Below, piece after piece: positions 7,209-14,945 of a DNA stretch of 64,000 nucleotides. The stretch's first letter is position 1. Each line of letters opens with the position of its first letter. Origin of the DNA: Komagataeibacter melaceti (GTDB lineage: Bacteria > Pseudomonadota > Alphaproteobacteria > Acetobacterales > Acetobacteraceae); the NCBI RefSeq assembly GCF_003403295.1, contig NZ_QUWV01000070.1, forward strand, positions 1-64,000. Reading direction: 5' to 3'. The notes under the pieces were generated by a model. It saw only the letters and a list, made by a program, of their open reading frames with translations, was not told the DNA's origin and did not search any database. The translations under genes were made by a program, and so were the position numbers.

Positions 7209-8255
7209 TCAGGAGGCGGAATGGTTCATTCCGGGGGCGCTCGCGGCAATGGTGCGGGCAAGCAGGCGCAGGTCATTGCGGATGTCGGTCGCCATCTGCT
7301 CCCGTCCCGCCGCTGATTCCTGCACCAGGCGGGCCAGCAGGGATTCGATTCCCTGCAGGTGGTCATCGGCACGGCTGTCGGCCATCTGGGCCAGACGGTC
7401 GTTCAGCGCGGTCAGCAGGCGCTGTTCCTGCGCGCGGATTTCCTCGCTACGGGCCAGCAGGACCTGAAGCTTTTCCATGTTCTCGGCGGTATGTTCCAGC
7501 AATGCCTGCACATAGGCCGGAATGCTGGCGTCATTGCCGCCAACCTGCAGCCCTGTGGCCGAAAGCCGGGTGATGCTGGCCAGCCATTCCTCCAGCTCGT
7601 TGAAAAAGCGGGTCTGGGCCTGTCCGGCGGTCAGGTCCAGAAAACCCAGCACCAGCGCACCCGCCAGCCCGAACATGGAGCCCGAAAATGCCGTGCCCAT
7701 GCCGTGCAGCGGCCCGGCAAGGCCGGATTTGAGCTGGTCGAACATGACATTCATGTCGCCGCTGCCAACGCTCATGTTCCCGATCACATCAGCAATGGAG
7801 CCAACGGTCAGCAGCAGCCCGTAAAACGTGCCCAGCAGGCCGAGGAAGATCAGCAGGCCCGTCAGGTAGCGCGAGAGTTCACGCCCCTCATCGAGCCGGG
7901 CGGAGAGGCTGTCGAGCAGCGACTGCATGACCGGGGCGGACAGGGTCAGCCTGCGCCCCTTTTCATGCGTGGCCAGCATGGAGGCCATGGGGGCAAGCAG
8001 GCGCGGCGGCGGCGGGGTGGTCAGCCCGTCACGCGGGTGGCGCAGGATGCTGACCCAGCGTACCTCCGGGATCAGCCGCAGGATCATGGTGATGTTCCAC
8101 CCGATACCCAGCAGCAGGATGCCGACGATCAGCCCGTCCAGATAGGGGTTGTTGCAGAATGCCTGGTAAAGTGTGGAGGAAAGCAGGGCTGTGACACCCC
8201 CGACCGCCAGAAGAAACAGCAGAACCCGTACAAGATAGGTCGTCGGACGTGTCAC
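7209..8255 (-). CDS. MotA/TolQ/ExbB-type proton channel protein
   Basis: Predicted inner-membrane channel subunit. The 348-residue protein shows four hydrophobic segments: 9-27, 39-58, 131-152 (LTGLLIFLGLLGTFYGLLLT) and 187-208 (MGTAFSGSMFGLAGALVLGF). The last two carry the glycine-rich TolQ/MotA signature, with a cytoplasmic region in between. A coiled-coil tail follows (about 235-335). It is located between the lipoprotein/OmpA-like gene and the MotB-like gene, in one operon on the minus strand. What the motor does, and whether the ion is H+ or Na+, is not known. Confidence 0.85.
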   Translation of the reverse strand: MTRPTTYLVRVLLFLLAVGGVTALLSSTLYQAFCNNPYLDGLIVGILLLGIGWNITMILRLIPEVRWVSILRHPRDGLTTPPPPRLLAPMASMLATHEKGRRLTLSAPVMQSLLDSLSARLDEGRELSRYLTGLLIFLGLLGTFYGLLLTVGSIADVIGNMSVGSGDMNVMFDQLKSGLAGPLHGMGTAFSGSMFGLAGALVLGFLDLTAGQAQTRFFNELEEWLASITRLSATGLQVGGNDASIPAYVQALLEHTAENMEKLQVLLARSEEIRAQEQRLLTALNDRLAQMADSRADDHLQGIESLLARLVQESAAGREQMATDIRNDLRLLARTIAASAPGMNHSAS

Positions 8256-8267
8256 GCAATGGTTTCC

Positions 8268-9029
8268 TTAATGCGCAGGTGGACTGGTGGAAGCCGAGGC
8301 CACCACACCCGAACGGGTAACGTCAATACAATCCGCTCCGGCTCCCTGCGCGTTTTCATCGGGCAGGCCGACCGCGCGGACGTAGATGCGCGTGGGTGCT
8401 ACACCTGCATGGATCAGCACCGATCGTGCCGCAAGCCCGCGCGACAGCGCAACACGGCGGGGTGTAGAGGGATCATCCCGCCGGCCCTCGCCATAAGCGG
8501 CGATGTTGACGTGCTGGTCGGGCAGCCGGTTCATGATTGTGGCAAATGTTTGCAGGGCCGTAATCATGCGCGAATTCATGGCCGCGGACTGCATGGTGAA
8601 GTGCAGGCGCGTGCCACCGGGAATCCGTTCCGCCCGCCCGCGCGCCTGCGGGTCGGCCTTGACTTCCGGCGGCAGCGGCAGCGGGTGGGCGGGCACATGC
8701 AGTTCCGGCGGCCGCAGCACGGGGTTGTCGGGCGGCTGGGTGGCGACGGGTGGCAGCGATGCCAGGGCGGCGGGCGATGCGATGGCCGATGCCGGGGCGT
8801 GACTGCCCGGAATGTCCGTGCCCGTGCTGCCACTCGTGGCCTCGCCCGCATGGGGTGTGGCCGCCGGGCGCTGGGGCGCGCCAAGGGCGTCGAGCGCGCT
8901 TGTGCTGGTCGTAACCTGCGCATGGGCGTTCTGCCCCGGGCCGGACAGCCCGCAGCCCACGGCGCCCAGCAGGGCCAGGCCGCGCAGGTAGCGGCGGAAA
9001 AACGGGAGGGAGGGAGAGATATGATACAT
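8268..9029 (-). CDS. exported OmpA-like protein of the MotA/MotB-like operon
   Basis: A 253-residue envelope protein. The N-terminus has basic residues and a hydrophobic stretch ending either in a lipobox-like AVGC (Cys26) or in a signal-peptidase site AHA (about 37). A Pro/Ala-rich linker follows (40-110), then a domain with the OmpA-like order: HFTMQSAAMNSRMITALQTF, NIAAYGEG, RRVALSRGLAARSVLIHAGV and RIYVRAVGLPDE. It is the first gene of the trio, 12 bases ahead of the MotA-like gene, and may supply the outer-membrane or cell-wall end of the complex. The exact family is not recognised. Confidence 0.75.
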   Translation of the reverse strand: MYHISPSLPFFRRYLRGLALLGAVGCGLSGPGQNAHAQVTTSTSALDALGAPQRPAATPHAGEATSGSTGTDIPGSHAPASAIASPAALASLPPVATQPPDNPVLRPPELHVPAHPLPLPPEVKADPQARGRAERIPGGTRLHFTMQSAAMNSRMITALQTFATIMNRLPDQHVNIAAYGEGRRDDPSTPRRVALSRGLAARSVLIHAGVAPTRIYVRAVGLPDENAQGAGADCIDVTRSGVVASASTSPPAH

Positions 9030-9149
9030 CGCCCCGGCAGGCTACCGGGCGATGTTGGATGCTGCAATCGGCAAAACACCGGCGGCCATCCCGGCAGGGA
9101 GGCAGTGCGGTGACACGGGTGCGGCCTGAAGGATGGAGATGTGCTCCAG

Positions 9150-9214
9150 GAAGGCTGCAGGCAACGCCGCCTTTTGGGGAAAAGGCGGCGGCCGGAAACC
9201 TTTATCCGTTTCCG
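9150..9214 (-). repeat. dispersed hairpin repeat, copy B, with a second stem after suhB
   Basis: On the minus strand GCCGCCTTTTCCCCAAAAGG-CGGC is followed by GTTGCCTGCAGCCTTC, matching copy A (stem, then GTTCCTGAAGCTTC) with small changes. Closer to suhB is another stem, CCGGAAAC/GTTTCCGG (about 9191-9214). The element directly follows the suhB stop and probably terminates it before the downstream OmpA-like gene. Confidence 0.6.
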
Positions 9215-9223
9215 GACAGGTGG

Positions 9224-10051
9224 TTAGTCGATGCTGCTGGCAACCAGTTCACGCAGCGGGCCATGCATGTTCGGGTTGGCGACAACCGCGTCGATGGAGG
9301 AACCCAGGTCGTTCAGGTCCACGCCAGCCGGGTCCGTCGCGTAGCCACCGGCCTCGCGCACCAGCAGGATGCCCGCGGCACAGTCCCACGGCTTGATGCC
9401 CAGTTCCCAGTAGCCATCGTAACGACCCGCCGCGACCCATGCGAGGTCGAGCGCCGCCGCGCCGAATCGGCGGATACCGGCAACCTGCGGCATGAGCGCG
9501 CCCAGCGTGCGGGCAAAGGACAGCCGTGCGCGTGCCGGAACCTTGGCAAACGGGATGCCGGTGGCGAACAGGGCCTCATGCATGGAACGACGGCCGGACA
9601 CACGCAGGCGGCGGTCGTTCAGGAACGCGCCCACGCCCTTTTCCGCCCAGAACATCTCATTGGCGGCGGGGTTATAGACCAGCCCGGCCACGATCTCGAT
9701 CGTGCCATCGGGCAGGCGGCGCTGCAGCCCGATCGAGATGGCCCAGTGCGGGATGCCGTGCAGGAAGTTGGTCGTGCCGTCCAGCGGGTCCACGATCCAG
9801 CGCCACGTCCATCCCTCGCTCCCCGAAGCACCGCTTTCTTCCATCAGGAAGGCGTAGCCGGGGCGTGCGCGGGCCAGTTCCTCGCGGATGGTGGTTTCGG
9901 CCCGCAGGTCGGCCTGCGACACGAAATCGCCAGGGCCCTTGATGCTGACCTGAAGCTGCTCGACTTCATTGAAGTCACGCAGAAGACGGCGTGCGGCCTT
10001 CTGGGCAGCGTTCTGCATCACCGTCATATGGGGAGAGAGTCGCATTGCCAC
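9224..10051 (-). CDS. suhB: inositol monophosphatase family protein (SuhB-like)
   Basis: Magnesium-dependent, lithium-sensitive sugar-phosphate phosphatase; SuhB also takes part in ribosome biogenesis and antitermination in enterobacteria. The 275-residue product has the metal-binding set: EES (71-73), the DPLDGTTNF loop (88-96) and KPWDCAAGILLVREAGG near the C-terminus. The start at 10051 is a GTG, with ATG codons two codons and eight codons later; an AGGACC motif upstream supports the early start. It lies downstream of nothing on its strand until efp, which has its own terminator, so it is probably monocistronic. Confidence 0.92.
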   Translation of the reverse strand: MAMRLSPHMTVMQNAAQKAARRLLRDFNEVEQLQVSIKGPGDFVSQADLRAETTIREELARARPGYAFLMEESGASGSEGWTWRWIVDPLDGTTNFLHGIPHWAISIGLQRRLPDGTIEIVAGLVYNPAANEMFWAEKGVGAFLNDRRLRVSGRRSMHEALFATGIPFAKVPARARLSFARTLGALMPQVAGIRRFGAAALDLAWVAAGRYDGYWELGIKPWDCAAGILLVREAGGYATDPAGVDLNDLGSSIDAVVANPNMHGPLRELVASSID

Positions 10052-10104
10052 GGTGATCGGTCCTGTCTAGTTCGGCGGTGGAACGGGAAATGGGTAAGGG
10101 GCTG

Positions 10105-10146
10105 GAAAAACCGGCCATGCGGGGCATTTTCACGCCCCGGCATGGC
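10105..10146 (-). terminator. efp terminator
   Basis: Read on the minus strand, GCCATGC-C-GGGGC and GCCCC-GCATGGC form a 12-bp stem with one bulge and an 8-base loop, followed by CGGTTTTTCC. Placed immediately after the efp stop, it is a good intrinsic terminator. Confidence 0.75.
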
Positions 10147-10154
10147 GGGCGGGA

Positions 10155-10721
10155 TCAGGACTTGGCGCGCTCGACGTAGGTGCTGTCCTCGGTGCGGACC
10201 ACGATGTGCTCGCCCGCTTCGATGAAGGGGGGCACCATGGTCTTCACGCCGTTGGACAGGCGCGCGGGCTTGTAGGACGAGCTGGCCGTCTGGCCCTTGA
10301 CCACGGGGTCGGCCTCGACCACTTCCAGCGTGACCTGCGCGGGCAGGACCACGCCAACCGGGTCGCCTTCCACCAGGTTGAGCACCAGCGTCATGTTGTC
10401 CTGAAGGAACGGGGCCTGGTCGCCCAGCAGGTCCAGCGGCAGGAGAAGCTGCTCGAACGTCTCGGGGTCCATCAGCACGATGTTGTCACCGTCCATGTAG
10501 GAGTAGGTGTATTCCTTCTCCTCGGTCATCAGGCGCTCGACGCTGTCGGCGGTGCGCCAGCGTTCGTTGGTCTTGTTGCCGGTCTTGAGGTCGCGCATCT
10601 CGACCTGGATGAACGCGCCGCCCTTACCGGGGGTGATGATCTGCTGCTTCAGGACCGTCCAGCGACGGCCGTCGTGCTCGATGACCTGCCCGGCACGGAT
10701 CAGGTTTGCCTGCTGCTTCAT
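10155..10721 (-). CDS. efp: elongation factor P
   Basis: Relieves ribosome stalling at polyproline motifs. The product is 188 residues, the standard EF-P length, starting MKQQANLIRAGQVIEHDG. The loop TPGKGGAFIQ presents Lys33, the position modified by beta-lysylation in bacteria with EpmA and EpmB, both encoded next door. A long in-frame extension upstream (to 10952) is non-homologous and overlaps the epmB region, so the internal ATG at 10721 is the start. The three-domain EF-P layout, ending in PPFIEAGEHIVVRTEDSTYV, is intact. Confidence 0.97.
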   Translation of the reverse strand: MKQQANLIRAGQVIEHDGRRWTVLKQQIITPGKGGAFIQVEMRDLKTGNKTNERWRTADSVERLMTEEKEYTYSYMDGDNIVLMDPETFEQLLLPLDLLGDQAPFLQDNMTLVLNLVEGDPVGVVLPAQVTLEVVEADPVVKGQTASSSYKPARLSNGVKTMVPPFIEAGEHIVVRTEDSTYVERAKS

Positions 10722-10807
10722 GGTGGTCCCTGTAATGGTTATGGGAAGTATGGCGGTTCGGCTTCTAGCGTCCCCGGCGCGGAAGGGCAAGGTTTGCGGC
10801 TGTCTTT

Positions 10808-11887
10808 TCAGCCGCGTTCGCGCGCAAGCCGGTGGATCGTGCCATCGGGTGCACGCACGCGCAGGTGGCCGTCCGGCCCCGTATGCAGGTAATCGGGTGC
10901 GATGGGCACCTTGCCATGGCCACCGGGAATGTCCAGCACATAGGTGGGCCACGCGATGCCCGTCACCCGCCCGCGCAGGCCGGCCAGCAGGCGCTGCCCC
11001 TCGCGTATGGGCACGTGGAAGCGCGCGGTGCCGGGGGCGGGGTCAAGCTGGTGCAGGTAATACGGGCGGATACGGGCGGCAACCTGCGCGCGCAGCAGGT
11101 CTTCCATGGCTTCGGGCGTGTCGTTCACCCCGCGCAGCAGCACCGACTGCCCCAGCACGGGAATGGCGCGCGCCTGCACCCGGCGTATGGCGGCGCGGGC
11201 CTGCGGGGTCAGTTCGCGTGCGTGATTGACATGCACCACCAGCCACATGGAGCGCGTGGTGTCCAGCGCCTCCGCCATCTCCGCATCCAGTCGCTCCGGG
11301 TCGGCAACCGGCACGCGTGAATGGATGCGGATGGTGTGGATATGCGCCATGCCTTCCAGCGCGGTCATGATCGCGCGCATCCGCCGTGGCGAGAGCATGA
11401 GCGGATCGCCCCCGGTCATGACCACTTCGTGTATGTCGGTATGCGTGCGCAGCCAGTCGAGCGCGCGCGCCAGTGCCGCGTCATCCAGCACGCCGCCACC
11501 GGGGCCGACATGCTCGCGGCGGAAACAGAAGCGGCAGTAGAGCGGGCAGACCAGCAGGGGCTTGAGCAGCGCGCGGTCGGCATAACGGTGCACGATGCCC
11601 GGCACGGGGGAGAGCGCGTCATCCCCGATCGGGTCGGGATCTTCCGCCGCTTCCGTATGGCATTCCGACGGGTGGGGAATGACCTGCCGCCCGATCGGGT
11701 CATCCGGCGTTTCGATCAGGCTGGCGAAGGCGGGCGGGATGGCGGTGGCATACTGCCGGGCCACCTGCTCCAGCTCCGGTGCCTGCGTGGGGGGAACCAG
11801 CCCGGCATCAAGCAGGTCCGTCACGCTGCGCAGGGTGCGCGTGATGGCCCGTGGCCCGGAACGGGGGGGATTGACCGCGGATGTCAT
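10808..11887 (-). CDS. epmB: EF-P beta-lysylation protein EpmB (lysine 2,3-aminomutase family)
   Basis: Radical-SAM, PLP-dependent enzyme that converts alpha-lysine to (R)-beta-lysine for attachment to EF-P. At 359 residues it is the short EpmB type, not the longer catabolic aminomutase. The cluster motif CPLYCRFCF places Cys114, Cys118 and Cys121 on the 4Fe-4S cluster, and VVMTGGDPLML follows as the SAM-binding GGDP motif. The ATG at 11887 is chosen over an in-frame start at 12109 because the extension runs antisense into epmA. It is divergent from epmA across 51 bases and lies just upstream of efp. Confidence 0.93.
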   Translation of the reverse strand: MTSAVNPPRSGPRAITRTLRSVTDLLDAGLVPPTQAPELEQVARQYATAIPPAFASLIETPDDPIGRQVIPHPSECHTEAAEDPDPIGDDALSPVPGIVHRYADRALLKPLLVCPLYCRFCFRREHVGPGGGVLDDAALARALDWLRTHTDIHEVVMTGGDPLMLSPRRMRAIMTALEGMAHIHTIRIHSRVPVADPERLDAEMAEALDTTRSMWLVVHVNHARELTPQARAAIRRVQARAIPVLGQSVLLRGVNDTPEAMEDLLRAQVAARIRPYYLHQLDPAPGTARFHVPIREGQRLLAGLRGRVTGIAWPTYVLDIPGGHGKVPIAPDYLHTGPDGHLRVRAPDGTIHRLARERG

Positions 11888-11938
11888 GCCGGGGCTGTAC
11901 TGCGCCCCCGTAGCCGCTGCAACCGGAGATGCCGCCCC

Positions 11939-12955
11939 ATGCCCGATTCTGTTCCCGCTTCCGCCGATCCGGACCGGATTGTGGACCGTCTGCCCTTCCT
12001 GCTGCGGCGTAATCTGGTGCGGCGCGGGATCAGGGCGTTTTTCGATGCCCGTGGCTATGTGGAAGTTGAAACCCCCTGCGCCGTCCCGACTCCGGGCGAG
12101 GAAGTGCACCTGAAGGTATTCCGCACCGAGCGGGTCGGGCCGGATGGCGCGATCCAGCCATTATGGCTGCATACCAGCCCGGAATTCGCCATGAAGCGCA
12201 TCGTGGCCGCGACCGGCCTGCCGGTGTACCAGCTTGCCCGGGTATGGCGGAACGCGGAAGGCAGCCACCTGCACGCGCATGAGTTCACCATGCTGGAATG
12301 GTACCGCCCCGGTGCGACCCTTTCCGCCCTGATGGATGAGACGGAGGCCCTGCTCCGCGCGGTGCTGCCGCCCGTCGTGCGGGCGGGGGGTGCTGAAATC
12401 GGCATTGCGCCCGCGTTCGAGAGGCTGTCGGTCGCGGATGCCTTTCACCGTTATGCCGGGGTGGACATTCTGGCGACCGAGGGGAACGCTGCCGCCCTGG
12501 CCGATGCCGCAGGCTGCACGCTACGTGCGGGCGAGACGTGGGAAGACCTGTTCTTCCGCCTGATGATGGCCCGCATCGAACCCCATATCGGCCGGACGCG
12601 CCCGACATTCCTGACACACTGGCCCGCCAGCCAGGCGGCCCTTGCCCGCCGCGACCCGGCGGACCCGCGTGTTGCGCTGCGTTTTGAACTGTATGCGGGC
12701 GGGATCGAACTGGCCAACGCCTTCGAGGAACTGACCGACAGCGCCGAGCAGCGCCAGCGTTTCATGGTGGACCGCGCCCGCCGCACGGAACTCTACCCCC
12801 ATGAGGGCGGGCTGGACTGGCCGCTTGACGAGGCCTTTCTCGCAGCACTCGACAGCCTGCCCCCCTGCGCGGGCATCGCGCTGGGGTTTGACCGTCTGGT
12901 CATGCTGGCGGCGGGCACGGGGCGCATTGCCGATGTACAGTGGCTGGGATCGTAA
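11939..12955 (+). CDS. epmA: elongation factor P--beta-lysine ligase EpmA (PoxA/GenX)
   Basis: A class II lysyl-tRNA-synthetase-like enzyme without an anticodon domain that ligates beta-lysine to EF-P. The 338-residue product begins with the motif 1 region FFDARGYVEVETP, has motif 2 as FRNAEGSHLHAHEF-like residues (RVWRNAEGSHLHAHEFTML) and motif 3 GIALGFDRLVML at the C-terminus. The absence of an N-terminal OB domain and the short length separate it from LysS. It is divergent from epmB; efp, epmB and epmA complete the pathway except for the EpmC hydroxylase, which is not in the window. Confidence 0.94.
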   Translation: MPDSVPASADPDRIVDRLPFLLRRNLVRRGIRAFFDARGYVEVETPCAVPTPGEEVHLKVFRTERVGPDGAIQPLWLHTSPEFAMKRIVAATGLPVYQLARVWRNAEGSHLHAHEFTMLEWYRPGATLSALMDETEALLRAVLPPVVRAGGAEIGIAPAFERLSVADAFHRYAGVDILATEGNAAALADAAGCTLRAGETWEDLFFRLMMARIEPHIGRTRPTFLTHWPASQAALARRDPADPRVALRFELYAGGIELANAFEELTDSAEQRQRFMVDRARRTELYPHEGGLDWPLDEAFLAALDSLPPCAGIALGFDRLVMLAAGTGRIADVQWLGS

Positions 12956-12982
12956 CGCTGCCTTCGGGCCGCGCGCCGGATT

Positions 12983-13609
12983 TCAGGCCGCCTCGATGGC
13001 CGCGTTCATGGCCCGCACACCGGCGGCCGGGCCATCGGGGTGGGACCATACGGCGCTGATCACCGCCAGGAAATCCGCCCCCGCGCGCACGAGCGGCGCG
13101 CAGTTGGCGGGGGTTATGCCGCCAATGGCCACCACGGGCAGTTCGATCATGCTGCTCCACCATGTCAGCAGGGACGGATCGGCCCGGACTTCCGTTTCCT
13201 TGGACGGGGAGGGGAAAAACGCCCCGAACGCCACGTAGTCAGCCCCGCCTTCCCCCGCGCGCAGGGCCATGTCGCGGCTGTCGTAGCACGAGACGCCCAG
13301 TTGCAGGTCATCACCCAGTATGCGGCGCGCGGTGGCCACGTCGGTATCGTCCATGCCCACATGCGCGCCGTCGCACCCGCAGGAAACGGCAAGGTCGGGG
13401 CGGTCATTGAGAATGAAGGCCACATCGCGCGCATGGGCCACGGGCTGGAGGATGTCCACCGCACGGCGCAGCGTGTCGTCCGCCACGTTTTTCAGGCGCA
13501 ACTGCACGGCGGCAACGGGGCCGCCATCCAGCGCTTCGGCCAGGCGGGGGGCGAACGCCACGGGATCAAGCGATTCGGGCGTGATGAGGTAAAGCTGGCA
13601 ATCGGTCAT
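12983..13609 (-). CDS. thiE: thiamine-phosphate synthase
   Basis: Joins HMP pyrophosphate and the thiazole phosphate to give thiamine phosphate. The 208-residue TIM barrel shows VQLRLKN at the substrate loop, [20 protein letters not shown] for pyrophosphate and pyrimidine binding, [21 protein letters not shown] and VVAIGGI for phosphate binding. It is alone on its strand here, convergent with epmA, and I see no TPP riboswitch upstream. Other thiamine genes are not in the window. Confidence 0.92.
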   Translation of the reverse strand: MTDCQLYLITPESLDPVAFAPRLAEALDGGPVAAVQLRLKNVADDTLRRAVDILQPVAHARDVAFILNDRPDLAVSCGCDGAHVGMDDTDVATARRILGDDLQLGVSCYDSRDMALRAGEGGADYVAFGAFFPSPSKETEVRADPSLLTWWSSMIELPVVAIGGITPANCAPLVRAGADFLAVISAVWSHPDGPAAGVRAMNAAIEAA

Positions 13610-13678
13610 GTCGGCCCGATCCTAGGCTACCGTGGCGATGGCGAACAGCCCCCGCATGGGGCCTGACCCCCCGTGTCG

Positions 13679-14098
13679 TTACGATACGTGGCGGGTGCGC
13701 AGGTACCTGTCCAGCACATCACGCGCCCCGCGCACGGGCAGTTCCAGCGCGCGCGGGCGCTGGCGCAGCACCCGCGCGCCCATGCCCTGCGCCAGTGATG
13801 CGAGCGCATGATGCTGTGGGTCAGGTGCCGCGACAATAATGCCCCGCACGCCCGCATGCAGCGCCGCCGCCGCGTAACCGGCCGCCTGCCCGCAATCCAG
13901 CAGGCCGGGCAGGGGGCAGTCCGCCGTCAGGGCAACCCACCATGCCGCCCCCATGAAACAGCCGGCGCCGGGGGGCGAAACCACGGTGCAGCCCATGCGT
14001 ATGGCCTCCGGCACCGCCATGACCAGCGCCAGGTCATGTGCGCTGGCAATGACGATATGGGCGGGATGCGGCACAGAATGGTCATGTTTGTCGATCAT
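13679..14098 (-). CDS. conserved-looking protein of unknown function
   Basis: A 139-residue alpha/beta-like protein, not recognised. It begins with a His-rich stretch, then HIVIASAHDLALVMAVPEAI, a Gly/Pro turn (SPPGAGCFMG) and two alternating hydrophobic strand/helix units (LPGLLDCGQAAGYAAAALHA, VRGIIVAAPDPQHHALASLA), ending in a basic C-terminus. The alternating pattern suggests a small Rossmann-like fold without a clear nucleotide-binding loop. It ends about 70 bases from the thiE start and could share its transcript. Clean codon use supports that it is real. Confidence 0.6.
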   Translation of the reverse strand: MIDKHDHSVPHPAHIVIASAHDLALVMAVPEAIRMGCTVVSPPGAGCFMGAAWWVALTADCPLPGLLDCGQAAGYAAAALHAGVRGIIVAAPDPQHHALASLAQGMGARVLRQRPRALELPVRGARDVLDRYLRTRHVS

Positions 14099-14154
14099 GC
14101 TTGACGTTGAAACCGCACCGCGCGATCAGTTCAAGGGGAGGAATGCGGGAAAGG

Positions 14155-14421
14155 ATGAACGTGTCTGACATTATCGTGCCATCGGAACAGGAAGCGGCAG
14201 ACGCTCCGCCCCAGACCGGGCAGCACCCGGCCGACCGTCTGGAACTGGCGTTGAACCGTATTGCCTTTGCTCTTGACCGCCGCGCGGAGCTGGCGTCCGT
14301 GGCGCGCCCGTCCACGCCGGATGTGGATGTTCATGCGCTTGCCGCCAATATCGACGCCCTGATCGCCCGCGTGCGCGACGTGCTGGGCGAGGAAGAAGAA
14401 CTGACCGGCGGGGAGGAATAG
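14155..14421 (+). CDS. small acidic coiled-coil-like protein upstream of zapA
   Basis: An 88-residue protein with an acidic disordered start and a helical C-terminal half (RLELALNRIAFALDRRAEL, then VHALAANIDALIARVRDVLG). In alphaproteobacteria a short coiled-coil protein (DUF4164-like) commonly precedes zapA; this gene has that position and look, but I cannot confirm the family. Start choices are 14143 and 14155 (both ATG, same frame); GGGAGG at 14136-14141 is better spaced for 14155. It ends four bases before the zapA ATG, so the two are probably co-translated. Confidence 0.65.
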   Translation: MNVSDIIVPSEQEAADAPPQTGQHPADRLELALNRIAFALDRRAELASVARPSTPDVDVHALAANIDALIARVRDVLGEEEELTGGEE

Positions 14422-14425
14422 GCCC

Positions 14426-14767
14426 ATGAGCCAGGTGACGGTGCGCATCAACGGCTTTTCCTATGCCGTGGGGTGCAAGGAAGGGCAGGAGAAACATCTC
14501 CAGGCCATGGCGCAGGAGGTCGAGCGCCGGATCGAGCGTATTCACGCGCTGGGCGGCCATAGCGGGGAGGGGCGGCTGCTCGCCCTTGCCGCCCTGCTCA
14601 TGGCCGATGAAATCCATGACCTGACGGCGGAAAAAATGTCGTCCGACACCGCCCACCAGCTTGCGCTGGGCAAGCAGGCGCGCATCGAGAACGAGCGGCG
14701 GCGCGAGCAGCTTGCCCATCTGGTCGAACGTGCGGAAAACATTGCGGCCGCCATGGAAGATGAGTAG
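14426..14767 (+). CDS. zapA: cell division protein ZapA
   Basis: Binds FtsZ and promotes bundling of the Z ring. The 113-residue product starts MSQVTVRINGFSYAVGCKEG, the usual beta-strand head ending in a conserved Gly-rich turn, followed by EKHLQAMAQEVERRIERI and a long C-terminal coiled coil (about 70-110) used for tetramer formation. It directly follows a small helical protein and is followed within ten bases by the 6S RNA, the same zapA-ssrS-fau order seen in many proteobacteria. Confidence 0.93.
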   Translation: MSQVTVRINGFSYAVGCKEGQEKHLQAMAQEVERRIERIHALGGHSGEGRLLALAALLMADEIHDLTAEKMSSDTAHQLALGKQARIENERRREQLAHLVERAENIAAAMEDE

Positions 14768-14775
14768 AATGAAGG

Positions 14776-14936
14776 GGCGGGGCTGCCGGGTGCGTCAGGC
14801 ATGATTCAACCCCTGGGCCGATAAGCACTTCCTAGGGAGCTGGCACTGTCGTGATCGTGGTCACGTTATCTGGCGCCCACCTGCGTCAGCAGGTCCGGGA
14901 GGGCTGATCCGACCAACGGCCACGGCGGCTCCGTAT
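14776..14936 (+). ncRNA. ssrS: 6S RNA
   Basis: The interval between zapA and fau has the hallmarks of 6S RNA. GGGGCTGCCG (14779-14788) pairs with CGGCGGCTCC (14923-14932) to close the long rod; the strand CCCCTGGGCCGAT (14810-14822) nearly repeats the conserved 5' side of the E. coli RNA (CCCCTGAGCCGAT); the 3' side holds GCGCCCACCTGCGTC and GGTCCGGGAGGG. 6S RNA mimics an open promoter and binds housekeeping RNA polymerase in stationary phase. Ends are approximate; the 3' part reaches almost to the fau start. Confidence 0.85.
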
Positions 14937-14945
14937 TATGGTTTC

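Noticed and set aside
6226-9029. Zorya-type defence system (ZorA/ZorB)
   Set aside because: The MotA-like and OmpA-like genes resemble ZorA and ZorB in plan, but no ZorC, ZorD or ZorE gene is next to them, the channel's tail is short, and the surroundings are core genes.
7359-9113. A 584-codon plus-strand frame
   Set aside because: It is the antisense shadow of the three minus-strand envelope genes, with low-complexity Gln/Arg/His-rich content and no domain features.
13610-13678. TPP riboswitch ahead of thiE
   Set aside because: The gap upstream of thiE is 69 bases and contains no recognisable thi-box; the required conserved elements are missing.
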